Positions 1 through 11,261 of a DNA stretch of 64,000 nucleotides are shown here, one piece after another. The notes under the pieces were generated by a model that saw only the letters and a program-made list of their open reading frames with translations, was not told the DNA's origin and ran no database searches. This DNA is from Pelomyxa schiedti. Taxonomy: Eukaryota > Evosea > Pelobiontida > Pelomyxidae. The translations under genes and the position numbers were made by a program. Positions within the stretch are counted from its first letter, which is position 1. Every line of letters begins with the position of its first letter. The stretch is from contig JAHLWZ010000829.1 in the NCBI GenBank assembly GCA_020536535.1, positions 1 to 64,000 on the forward strand, read 5' to 3'.

Positions 1-208
1 AATTCCCGGCTCACAATTTGTGCATGCCTCGGGGTTTCTGGCTTGCAATGCAACACTCGAGGGTGCCATCCAAATGACAGCAACCTCAGTCGAGATGCAG
101 AGAGACTCACTCCCTTAACCTTGACCCAAAAAAGAACCATTCATTGATCAAAATTCTAAATCAGATCTGCCAAATAGAAAAAATAAGCCGCCCACAACAC
201 ACCCAGAG

Positions 209-845
209 ATGAGCGCCGCTTTCGACGACCCCTTAGACTTGGGAAACGTGTTGTATATCCGCGAGATCGAGGCGGCTTTTCTGGCTCTCGGGTACATCTA
301 AGCTAAGTCCTTCGTTCGATGAATATTACAGCTACGTGACGTTCAGATCAAACGAAGACGCACTCGCCGCACCCAATTTGCGCAGGGTCTTGCTTCGTGG
401 GGTGTCTGTGCGGGTGCGACCGTCGCCCGCGGCGCTGGCGTGGCTGAGATATTGGAAGGAGGAGCAGAGCCGCCCACCCGCAACCGACGCCTCCCCTCGG
501 TACGACCGCCGCCACTCGCAACCGCAGCAGCAGCCGCAGCCGCCTCGCCGTGCCGCCCCCGCACCCGTCCCTCACGATGGTGGCTCTCCTCGCTCCGACC
601 GCAGCCGCAGCCGCCGCAGCCTCAGTCCGCCACGAGAGAGGAGCCGCAGTCCCGTGGGCCCCCGTGGTGCCGCTGCCCGCCGGGCGCCACCCCCGCGTCT
701 TTCCCCCCGTAGCCGCAGTCCCAGCCCCCGACCCCACGTCTCTGGCACACCATCTTCTGCTAGTATCCAGCATGCACATTTGCACCCTCCACCTCCCGCA
801 CAGCAACCCCCTCCCCCACTCAACCAAAGGCTCTGTTTTCCCTGA
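209..845 (+). CDS. RS-rich, RRM-like small nuclear protein
   Basis: Two exons. The first starts at ATG 209 and ends in Leu-Gly at a GT donor near 294; a 36-nt intron ends with CAG before 332, restoring the frame as LGYVTFRS. The segment with GYVTFRSNEDALAA followed by VLLRGVSVRVRPS resembles strand 3, helix 2 and strand 4 of an RNA-recognition motif, but the first strand and helix with RNP2 are short or missing. The second half is rich in Ser-Arg and Pro-Arg (RSRSRR, RERSRSP, RSRSPSP), as in SR splicing factors. By family analogy it may act in nuclear pre-mRNA processing; this is inference. Total about 195 residues. The start is the first ATG in frame; a further upstream exon cannot be excluded because the window begins only 208 bases away. 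Confidence 0.6.
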
Positions 846-3800
846 TGTATTCCTAAAACTGAATCAGATAAATATCCTCTCTGGTATGTTTCACTCTCAC
901 ACCCTCTCCTCTCATTGCTAAAAAAAAAAAACAGTTGAAATGAAAAGGGAAACGCTGGAAGAAGGAAGGGCCGACCTTAAGGCTAAGTCAACATTCTTCC
1001 CTATCTGGAACCGTGTCTGGTTTCATCTTGGGATTGCAGCTAACAAAGTATTGAGGTGTGAGCATTTCTGCAACCTGAATTAAAAAGCACATCAAACATA
1101 TTTTATGGACACCTTGCTAACAAGCCACCCAACAGGACTTCACACAAATTGTCATTGCAAGCATCAACATGGTTCACATTGCCAGCTACCTCCACAAGAC
1201 ACATATGATGAAAACTGAAACCATTGACTGACCGGAGTCACGTGTGGTACTCCACATGACACCTCCTCCAGGTGAAATTCAGGTAACCAAAACAACAACT
1301 CCAGAGGATCCCAGCAGGGTTGCCATCCTGCAGATGGTGTACAACAGGCTCTCCTCCCTGCCCTGAAACCCAAATCTGGCATCTGTGTTGCTCATTGGCA
1401 AACTCCTGGTCAGTCATCGCGTGAGTGCCTCCTGTTGTACTGAAGGGGATGACCTCAGTCAAGTGCTCATCAAAAAGGCTGTGAGTGTCAATACCACCTT
1501 GCAGCACCACTACTTCACAATCATTCCAGAAATGAAGCCTGTGTGCAACAACACCCCCACATTGGTACAATGCCAGTTGGTTGTATCCCCCACAACATCA
1601 TCTGTTGGTTCCTCTTCAAGCATCTCCAAATCAGTGGCAACAACTGCCGCTGCCCCAATGACAGTCCATGATTCCCCTACCAATACAGCCCCGTTGACTG
1701 TGGTGGCAGCAGCAGACAATTATAACCACAGTGCCATCAAGTGCACATCAACCACCAGCAAAACTGACCTTTTTGTATTCTGCACAGGACCAGGGGCACT
1801 TCGTTTCACCTGCAGTAGGACTTCCTCATCAGTTTTGCTGGTGGTTGATGTGCACTTGATGGCACTGTCGTTATCGTTGTTTGCTGCTGCCACTGTGGTT
1901 GACGGGGCTGTATTGGTAGGGGCATCATCGACTGTCATTGGGACAGCAGCAGTTGTTAGGTCTTACATCAGCACAATGCAATGTTTGCTACCCACACAAC
2001 CCGCCTACAGACTTATGACTGTGTTAAAAATCGATTTAATGGTACCACATTTTGGGGATCTGGTATTCGTAATTTCTCAGTCTGTGACTGAGGGTCACCA
2101 TTTAATCCATTTAAAGGAATGTGGCACAAGTATGGGCTCATTACAGATCTAAGTGTGCAATCTCAAGGAAAAAACCTGTGTCCACTTTAGGAAGGAGTAG
2201 AGATTCCTCCAGGCCCTCTGTAGCCAAGGTGTCTGCAAGCAGGAAGAATACAATCATCTGCTGACAGTCCTCACTCACAACCCAGCAAAGAGCAAGAATT
2301 TGGGTACTGAACCCTTTCATATTTCTGCTGGCTGATATCAAAACCCTTGTGCAACTTAATTGTTGTTTAACAGGAGGGTCTCAGTGCTCTGAAGGAGATG
2401 AAACATAGTTATCAAATAACTCCCTTGCAAGAGTCACTATAGGAGCAACCACTCCCCGTTTGAGTGTATTGCACACTCTCGCGATTTCTTTCTCAATCTG
2501 AGCTCAGAATTCCAGGTTGCTGGGCTGCAACCTGGGCAAAAAACAGCTGATGATATCCCCCTGGTTTGGTTGCGTCTGTGTCTGCTGCAAGGGAGAAATG
2601 AATTTTTTACTTGAAAAAGACCCTGGACCCAGAAAAAAAAAGAAAAAAGGTTCCGGTACCGGGTTTTTTCCTTGGAAAACCAGCTGGAAGTGGTGGAGGT
2701 TGCTTGGTTAATGAGGTTGTGGGGGAAGCACAACAGCCTAGTTTGGTTGGCAATAAGGTGTAGACTGGTGCCAGCTATGACATGTGGCATTTGATGTGGT
2801 ATTTTGGGTCAAAAACAAGTGAGTGACTGCTCTTGGGTCACAGTCCACTTGTTCTTGTAAATACAACATTAGTTTTCACCAAGGAGATGTTTTTTCTTGA
2901 TTCTTTGGTCCCAAAAATCAAAATACATCATACAGGACATCAGAACAGCGCACATTGTTGGATTGTGGTCCAGTTCAGCCAAAGTGTCTCTCGGCACTCT
3001 TAGGAAATCAGTGGAGGTGTTTGGAATGGACAACAAAAAGCAGCAGTAACAATCTCCACAGCAAGTGGACATAAGGTTCCTAAGGACACAGTGTTGTTGG
3101 TTTTTTTTTTATGAGGAAGTTGTGAATCATAACAAGGACTTCCTACTTATTCGAAAGACAGGTTGTCCCACTCTGAAAGAGATACAGTAGAATGACTCAT
3201 TCTGATGTATCTTTCTACCATAATTTTTGTTTGCTTTTTTAAACCTTGCTCAGACAATTAATTTACTCAAAGCAATTTGTTGTCCTGTATACAACTGATG
3301 AACTTAGGGAACAACACCCCCTTACTCAACAACATATTCCAAACCATTTCTGCAACTTCCACATCTCCTCACTAACTCCAACAACCAACTTCCACTTCTC
3401 AATCGATGGACTCAGCCCCAACACAACAGCTGTCTCCCACTACTACTTTGCATACTAGTGTTTGGATTACTTTCTTACTTCCTACAGGGAAGAACTCTAC
3501 CACTTCCCATCAATTGAACGGACAATCCCAGCCCCATCTTTCCTTTGTTCACCCAAGAAAAAAATTTTATTTGAATACAATCCCCTAAAGGCTTCACACA
3601 GGTTTAAAGATGATTACAATAAACACCAGTAGACCCAACCAGCAAAAGAGAGATCTTCAGACAAAGTACCAGGCACAACACCCACCAATCACAGCAGACT
3701 CCACCCATCACTCAAAACTCCCCAGACTCAGCCAAATCTGCAGCCAAAACCATTGTAGGGCAAGATAATTTCCACACCAGAATTCACATTCTTGCTGGAG

Positions 3801-4815
3801 TTCTGAATTATGTTGGCACCTGTTTAGGATGTGTTTTACTGTCTCTGGTGAATCACATCCATTTTCTCAAGTTGAGAAAATTTCAAAACGGCCTTGGTAT
3901 TGAAGGATTGAGTGGATATTTAAATTATTATTAAATTATTATTATTATGTAGCCAAATGTTGGTGGCTACTTTGTTACTGTCTGTATTGGACACCAGTGA
4001 AGAGTCAGGGCCTCAATAACAGCATGATAACCAGCAAGAAAGGGCATAAGCTTCTGGGCCTTGGAGGTTCAGGGAACCATGTCCCTTAGTGAGCATTGCC
4101 TTAAGGTTATCAAACATATTAGTCAGTTGAAAGTACATGAAACCTCAAACCTTCTGGGGTTGACAAAAGAAATGAGTGTCTGGCCATGGCACTGCATTCC
4201 CATTTCATCAGGGGTTACAGAGGCACTATTGACAATGCATCTGTGAGAAGTTTGTCAGGGAAGGTGGCAGCAGCACCCCTTCTTGCGGAGTTGAAGGGTT
4301 GTGGTGAGGTGACTTCACGTCGCTGTAGTTCTAAGTACGGTTCTAATCACTGATGGCTTTCTGGGAAAACTAACACCAATCTGTTGGGATCCTGATGGAG
4401 ATTCAGGCGACACCTAGAGCTAATCACAACTTGTTTTTGGACCACTGAATGCTCTCCCAAGAACAAGTCTTAACTTAAGTTTCGATGTACCAGTGGTGGT
4501 CTTCCTTCCCACTTTTTCAAGGGGATTACTCACAGAAAAACACTTTCCTGCATAGCGGGATCAACAATTTTGTTCATTTTGTTGGGTTTGGGAAAATTAG
4601 GGTGGGAATCATGGTTGTGTCAGTGTGGCAGAAGCTTGCAATGAACCGGGAAGTGAAAAATTCATGTCTCTTTGCTTATAGGTCATAATAAATAAGAAAA
4701 ATCCCAAACACAAGCAGTTTTTTGTTGGGCTTAGGTTGGATTTGGTTCCTGGTCTCTGTGTGCATGGATTGCTTTTGGGAGGAAAATCAAAAATACAAAG
4801 AAGCAACTGAAGAAT
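846..4815. other. Gene-poor tract of about 4 kb
   Basis: No convincing spliced gene was found on either strand. Open frames are short, are not linked by plausible introns, and match no family I recognise. The tract holds an inverted repeat (1639-1957), a TTA-rich low-complexity run near 3915-3955 and several homopolymer runs. Minus-strand frames at 1238-1570, 2141-2341 and 2869-3072 look slightly protein-like and could be remnants of a mobile element, but I see no catalytic motif, terminal repeat or target-site duplication to support that. Confidence 0.5.
1639..1957. repeat. Long imperfect inverted repeat (hairpin)
   Basis: The left arm, about 1639-1767, is matched by its reverse complement at about 1829-1957, leaving a loop of about 61 bp. 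Matching blocks include GTGCACATCAACCACCAGC in the left arm against GCTGGTGGTTGATGTGCAC in the right. The arms are about 129 bp each with scattered mismatches. Transcription from either side would give one long hairpin RNA. Confidence 0.85.
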
Positions 4816-6095
4816 TCAGGAGAACAAATCACCAAATTCTTCCCCTTGCTCTCCCTCACCCGCATCACCCCCTGCTGCTCCCTCTCCCTCTTCTTCAGCC
4901 TCGGCTTCAAGGATTTCACCCTCCACAGGTTGTTCCTCTTCCTCACCCACGTCGTTTTCGGCACCTTCGCCCTCACCCTCAGCTCCTTCTTCAGTGTTTT
5001 GCTCCTCGTTTTCTTCGCTGTTGTAATCGTCGTTATTCTCGTCTCCAGCGTCAGGATAATCCCCGGCGCTCCCATCATCCTCTTCCTGCTCCTCGTTGTC
5101 ACCCTCGGCTTCACCTTCTTCCTCGCCTTCACCTGCAACAACATCACCTTCGCCCTCCGGCTCCTCCTCCGCCTCCTGTTGATAAGGTTCAGATGCATCA
5201 GGAGGAATGCTCCCGCTTTCGTATGCCTCATCATCACCCCCATCGTCATCATCGCCAGCAGCAGCAGCGCCCTCGCCCTCGCCATCGCCATCATCGAACA
5301 AGGCGCCGCCAAAGTCGTCGTCGTTCCCCTCCTCCTGCTCCTCCTCATTCACCTCAATGGCCTCAGTGAACCTGCTGCCCCCCGCCACAGACCCCCCCGC
5401 TCCCCTCTGCATGAGAAGCACCGCCGCGCCGCGCCGGCCCGACTCGGACGTCGGGGTCGCAGGGGGCGTGATCCTTGGCGTGGAGCTTGCCGAAGACAGC
5501 CTCGGCGTGGAGGACGGAGTCGACGCCCGCGTGGAAGTCGGCGTGGATGCCCGCGTGGAAGACAGCGACGACAGAGTAGATGGGGTCTGGGTCCGGGACC
5601 GGGGCTGGGACTGGGACTGTGAGCGAGAAGACTGCGATCGGGTCTGCTGTGATGATGTTGATGATTTCGCGGACTGGGACTTGCGGCTCGAGGAGATGGA
5701 GCCTGCGGTCTTGCTGCTGGCTCGACTGCTGCTGCTGACGTGGCTGCGGGAGTCGTAGTCCTCGTCAGAGTAGTCTTCAGAGTCATCAGATTCGGCGGCG
5801 GGCTTGGCTGATGTGCTGTTTTCGAATCGAACCTCTGAGCGCTTGCGGTCCGCCAGAGTCTTTTGTGCGTTGGCGAACATGGTGGCCCCTGCGTTCATCA
5901 CATCGCGGATATCACGACCTGCAGTGGGGGGAAAAAAAAAAGTGTTGATCAATTCCTCGTGTACTACTCGGTAGTGGTCGTATTACCTCGTAATTGTGAG
6001 CAGAGGTTGACAGCCGTTGTGCGATCACAAGAAGCACCAACGGAGGACAGGACCCTCTCCAGGTCGTCCCATGATGGCTCCTTGTTACCGCCCAT
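4816..6095 (-). CDS. Acidic Ser/Glu-rich low-complexity protein
   Basis: Two exons joined across a 68-nt intron (5919-5986); the join reads LRGRDIRDVMNAG. ATG at 6095 begins MGGNKEPSWDDLERVLSSVG, a short helical N-terminus of about 70 residues with a second helix (ATMFANAQKTLADRK). A Ser/Thr/Arg-rich block follows with many SQ/SR and STP repeats, then about 190 residues dominated by Glu, Asp and Gly. No catalytic or binding motif is visible. Acidic tails of this kind occur in histone chaperones and chromatin or nucleolar proteins, so a nuclear role is possible, but the function is unknown. Several other frames stay open here because of the repetitive codons; the frame given is preferred because it carries the ordered N-terminus and a clean splice. 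Confidence 0.6.
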
Positions 6096-6364
6096 CACGC
6101 ACAACACGTACGCCGCGAGGTGCCGCATTCGTGTTTCGCGTTTGGGGGTTTGTTTTTATTTTTGCTTGGCGTTGGGTAGAAATTTTTTTTTTTTTTTGTT
6201 TTTTTTTGCTCTTTGTTTCGAAGCAAAGCTCGCTCCTTTTGATGACATTTTTTTTCCATACAATAATGAGATCCCAAGTAGGAACAAGATGAGCCCGGAT
6301 TCTGGTCTCATAAGACCAAGGCCCAAGCATTCGATGTGGTGCACAAAGGGTTTTTGTTTTACAG

Positions 6365-7453
6365 TTAAGGTTGATCGGTGGGTGGTGTGGAGTTTGGAGC
6401 TGTTGAGGTTTCAGTCACATTCTCTGGTGTCTCGGTGGTTGATGTAGGTACAGGTGCAGGTGTAGGAGAAGCAGGAGAAGCTGGAGTTGTGGTTGTAGCG
6501 GCAGTTGTTGGTGTTGTTGGAGTAGGCTCTGGCTCGGTGGAGACTTGCTCTGATGTGGAGGGAGCTTTCTCTCCTGTTGTTGTGGATGAGGAATTCTCGG
6601 TGATGTCTGCGTCACCCCAAGAGAGGTCCTCATCGTCTGCAGGTATCTCCTTCCCTGTGGGAATATTAGCAAATTGATAAACGACACGTGGTTACCCTTA
6701 GGGTTGGAGGGCACGGGAGTTCCCTTGATCAATTGAAAGAAATGGTTTTGCCAGAAGTCCAGCTCTGACAGCGAACTTGGTACTAGAGTAAGTTACCAGA
6801 GTTAAGCTTTGTATGTGAACTATGTCATAGGAACAAAACCTAGCTCGGAATGGAGCAGACGGAGTTGAGGATCGGATTGAAGTAATTGCATTACTTCGGC
6901 AGCTTTTTCTTCTAGTTTGAAGGTGGCACACCTTGAAGAAATGTTAGTTTGAAATGGTACAAATATAAAAATACCATTGGGCAAACTCTGGGGAGTCCTT
7001 TGGGGTTTGAACAAATTTTGTCTCTTTTTGGCTCTTATCGGGAGTGCTCGTGGGTGTAGGTGCATTAGCAACAGGAGTCACTGTTGCATTAGCGCTGGTA
7101 CCAGAAAATTGGCCAATAACTCCAGATATTCCAGCAGTAACCTTTTCGATTGTTTGTGGGTCTGGTGACGTTAGATAAATCATGGGAGATGGTGAACCGT
7201 TGATCACGCGCGTTGTATCCTCGGTAACTTGTGAAGAAAACTCGGCAAGGTCTTGTTTACAAATTTCAACAGCTCTGTTTGTCTTCGAAAAGTCAAAACG
7301 AAGTCACGTCACATGAGTGGTATGGTGCACACACAGCATTCACTATCGTTTCGCTCCACGACGACGTCCACCCCCACCATCCTCCAGATGACCTGCAACC
7401 AATTGTCACACATTCATATCGGTCAGCAACAACATCAGAGGATACTTGGACAT
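6365..7453 (-). CDS. BSD-domain protein
   Basis: The model starts at ATG 7453 (MSKYPLM), crosses a 41-nt intron to SSGGWWGWTSSWSETIVN, and then AVEICKQDLAEFSSQVTED. The central exons give LEEKAAEVMQLLQSDPQL and, after an intron, VPSSLSELDFWQNHFFQL. This is the BSD signature of adjacent Phe/Tyr-Trp residues (consensus roughly PS-x-LSE-x-EFW-x-x-YF). The C-terminal exon begins GKEIPADDEDLSWGDAD and ends in a Thr/Pro/Ala/Ser-rich tail. An aromatic N-terminus with helices before a BSD domain is typical of the synapse-associated or plant BSD protein group; the domain also occurs in TFIIH p62. The molecular role is unknown. At least five introns of about 40-60 nt. It diverges from the V-ATPase gene across a 451-bp spacer. 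Confidence 0.72.
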
Positions 7454-7904
7454 TTCTTCTTCTTTGCCGCTCACACGTCTCTCTGTCGGAGATTTTTTTT
7501 TTTTGTTTGTGTTTTTGGATCTGTTGAATACAGAAAACGGACGCAGGGGAATGGTGTCACTACCAAAACTCTGATGAAGGACTGGTGGAGCTTTGATGAA
7601 GTTGGACGCCTCATAACTGAAATGGTTTTTTTTGGATCTTGAGACTATCTGGAAGCAACTGTGTATCTTGTTGATATTCCTTATTTTTCCACTTCGTCTT
7701 TTCTTTTGCTCTTCATCTCCGAAAGTCCCTTTCACACCACACGGTGCGTAACACCGCATTGTCTCCGTAATCAACGCACGTGTCACCACATGCACGACGA
7801 TCTTTGTTGCTGTGTTTTGCGTAACACCGCGCGGTGTTTTTTTTTTCTCCAGCGGGCATTTGCACCAACACCAACCAAAATCTCCAGAAGACGGGACATC
7901 ACCA
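7454..7904. promoter_or_regulatory. Divergent intergenic region, BSD gene and V-ATPase gene
   Basis: The only spacer between two divergent start codons, so it should hold both promoters. The 12-mer GCGTAACACCGC occurs twice, near 7746 and 7819. The second copy runs into GCGGTG, making a short palindrome. T-runs lie near 7493 and just before the V-ATPase start. No TATA box is obvious. Confidence 0.4.
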
Positions 7905-10900
7905 ATGGGGGAACTATGGCGATCCCAGAAAATGCAGTTGGTGCAACTGTTCATTCAAAAAGATGCTGCACACGACACCCTGGAGGAGCTGGGTCGTTTG
8001 GGGAAAATTCAATTCAGAGACGTGAGTCATCGTCTTTATTGCATGCAACCAACACAAATTTAGTTGAACTCCAGTGTCAATTCTTTCCAGCGAAATTTTG
8101 TCAATGAAATCAAACGTTGTGAGGAGATGGAAAGACAGCTGCGGTATCTTGAGGAACAGGTGCTTTTGCACACCTGCGCGTGTTAGTTTCACTTACACTT
8201 CCAACCTTTTTCCCTTCTTTTTAGGTACACCGTGAAAATGCAGAGATAGCACGAAAGGAACCAGAAAAGAAACTCTCTGACTACTCAGGGGTAGATGGCA
8301 AATTTTTTTCTGAAAAGTCGTTCGATTTAAATGCTCTGGAGGTATTGTGAATTTACTTTTCGTTTCCTAATATCTGGCAGGGCCATCTGTACACTTTAGA
8401 GCATGAGCTTCTAGAAATGAACTCACACAGAGAAACTATTGTCCGTGGGTTCAATGAACTTAACGAAATGAATTATGTCCTTGTGAAGGACTCTACTTTC
8501 TTCGATGAGGTTGAAAATTTTCTCTCCCTGTAATTCCAACTCCCCCTGCAGGGTCTTTCAAAACAAGGGCAACAACTGGAAGAAATTGACCACGAACGTG
8601 AAGGTTCCATTTTAGGGTTGGAATGTGTACAAATGACTTCTTTGTGACAACTTCATCAGATTCACCACTGGGGTGGTCCGTAAAGATGCTATTACCCCTT
8701 TTGAGCGTGTCCTTTGGCGCATCTTGAGAGGGAATATGATTTTCAAGGCCGCAGACATCGAAGAATTGATGTTAGATTCCGCAACAGTATGCTATTGGGA
8801 ATGGAATACATGAAACTAAAGTTACTGATGCAGGGAGAATTGGTGGAAAAAGTTGTTTTTATTATTGTGCACCAAGGAGAACAGGCCACCGCCAAAGTGA
8901 GGAAGATTTGCGAGTCCTTTGGGGCTCGATTATACAACTGCCCTGAGTCACCAAAACAGAGGCGGGAGTACAGTGAGCAATTGAAATCACGAATTGATGA
9001 GATTTCTCGCGTAGGCTAAAAGGAACAATCAACTCAATCACTCATTTTTCCAAGGTGCTTGCTCGGTCAAATGAGCATTCAAGACAGTTGTTAGCCGCTA
9101 TTGAAAAGCGAATCGGTGCCTGGGTTCTTCTTGTCAGTAAGGAAAAGGCAGTCTTTCATACAATGAATATGTTCAATTATGATGCTGGTCGGAAACTTCT
9201 TATTGCTGAGGGATGGTGCCCGGTTGTTTCAACAGACGATGTCCTTCAAGCTTTGAACCGTGCATCGGTAGGCTCCCTCTACACTCACACTATGTTTGGC
9301 ACTTAGAGTCTGATAGATTACAAGTGGTGCATCTGTGCCCTCTATCATGGGTGTCGTTAGAACGCGGGATGAGCCACCGACGTTCTATCCCACAAATAAA
9401 TTTACAGCCTGCACCCATGGCATTATTGAAGCTTATGGAGTTCAAAGATATGAAGAAGTAAATCCTGGTAACTAATAAGTTCCTTCGTTTTGGTAGCTCA
9501 CCCTTTTCAAGCTGTATTTTCGATAATCACGTTCCCATTTTTGTTTGCAATCATGTTTGGTGATGCAGGGCACGCATTAATCATGTTGTGTGCAGCCCTT
9601 GCCTTCATCTACTTTGAGAAACCTCTTTCAAAAATGAAACTCAATGACGTATCTACAATTTCTTGCAAGCGTAAACCTAACATTACCACAGATTTTAGAC
9701 ATGCTATTTGGAGGCCGCTATGTACTTCTGCTGATGGCAATATTTTCTATTTTCACTGGCCTCATCTATAATGATGTAAGTTTAACCACTGACTTCCTCC
9801 AGTCCGCTGCTAATGAAGTTAATTTTCTGTTCCTCTGGTTACAGGTTTTTGGTCTTGGAATTGACCTACTTGGGACTGCTTGGCATTATGACGAAGGGGC
9901 AAATTCATGGGTGAGGGGAGAAAGGATATACGAGTTCGGTATCGATCCTGTATGTCATGTGCCTTTGTCAGCAAGTTTAACATGACAAAAACAGTTGTGG
10001 AAGGGTTCCGAAAACGAACTTTATTTCTATAATTCCTTCAAAATGAAACTGTCTGTAATAACTGGTGTGATTCAGGTATATTTTATATCTTCTCTTCACT
10101 TTATAAATAATGCCAAAGATGACTCTCGGCATCATCATGGGGCTATTTAACCACTTGCATTTCAAAAAACCTCTGAATATCATTTGTGAATTTATTCCGC
10201 AAGTAGCCTGCCTCTTTTCCCTTTACGGTGTTTTGATTGTCTTCCAAGATGATTTTCATGTGTGGGTTATTTGGATACCTTGTAATGCTCATCTACCTCA
10301 AATGGGCGACCCCCCTACCGCATGAACCTTATTTGATTAACGTTCTAATTGACATGTTTCTCTCCTTTGGGAACCTACCAGCCGAGGAGAAAATTTACCC
10401 TGGCCAGGTACTCCTGACTTGTCACTGACTTGTTTAAAATCAAAGAAAACAGAACACAGTACAAATGATTTTAGCTGTGGCTGCTGTTATTTCAGTGTTT
10501 GTCATGCTGATACCAAAGCCCATAGTTCTGATGATACAACACAAGCGGGCTGTTGCAAAACTCGCCGCCACACACAAAAACTTAGAAGGCACTTCCCCAC
10601 CTGATCACAGCAGCAGTCACGACCATGAAGAAGAGGTATCCTCCCTCACCAACAACCAAATTCACCAATCATTCCATAGTTTGACTTTGCCGAAGCTGTT
10701 GTCCACCAAAGCATTCATACTATTGAATTTGTTTTGGGATGCATTTCCAACACTGCTTCCTACCTTCGGTTGTGGGCTCTCAGCTTAGCCCATGCAGGTG
10801 ATGACAAACCTTTTGCTCTTTCTTCTAACCACTGTTTAGAGTTGTCACTTGTCTTTTACGAGCAGGTACTACTCAACACCATGAAGTACAACTGGTTTGC

Positions 10901-11198
10901 AGTTTTTGTGGGATTCTCTGTGTGGGGTGGTGCCACCATTGCAGTTTTGTTGATCATGGAGGCACTGTCAGCCTTCCTGCATGCACTGAGGCTTCATTGG
11001 TACTAGTTTCACCTTCTTTCCTTATTGCTTACTTTTACTTTCTCAGGGTGGAGTTCCAGAATAAATTTTACAGTGCGCTTTTCCCTGCTCCTTTATCTTC
11101 ACTCATTTTTCTTCCTAGATGGTGACGGCTATGCCTTTGAGCCATTGGACTTCGGCAAATTAAAGAGCACCCTCCTTGAAGAACAGCTGGGTGATTGA
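7905..11198 (+). CDS. V-type proton ATPase subunit a
   Basis: Membrane subunit of the V0 sector that provides the half-channels for protons in vacuolar and endosomal acidification. The N-terminus, [20 protein letters not shown], matches the family start closely. The cytosolic half continues with helical segments ([48 protein letters not shown]). The membrane half shows [50 protein letters not shown] and [17 protein letters not shown], where the buried arginine of the [11 protein letters not shown] motif is the essential proton-path residue. The C-terminus [11 protein letters not shown] is also canonical. About 15 introns of roughly 40-60 nt interrupt it; each splice restores the family sequence. 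About 800 residues, the normal length, with no lesion visible. It converges with the giant coiled-coil gene 63 bp downstream. Confidence 0.95.
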
Positions 11199-11261
11199 GA
11201 AGTTATTGTTGTTCAGTGTTGAGCTATTGTGCCCAAAGAAAAAAAAAAACCATTAAAATTT

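Noticed and set aside
1385-2152. 255-residue open frame on the plus strand
   Set aside because: It runs through both arms of the inverted repeat, so much of its length is mirror-repeat sequence. Its composition is Thr/Val/Ser low-complexity and no splice or family supports it.
4722-5369. Long plus-strand frames across the acidic protein gene
   Set aside because: They are antisense shadows of GAG/GAC/TCC-rich codons. The minus frame has an ordered N-terminus and a good splice.
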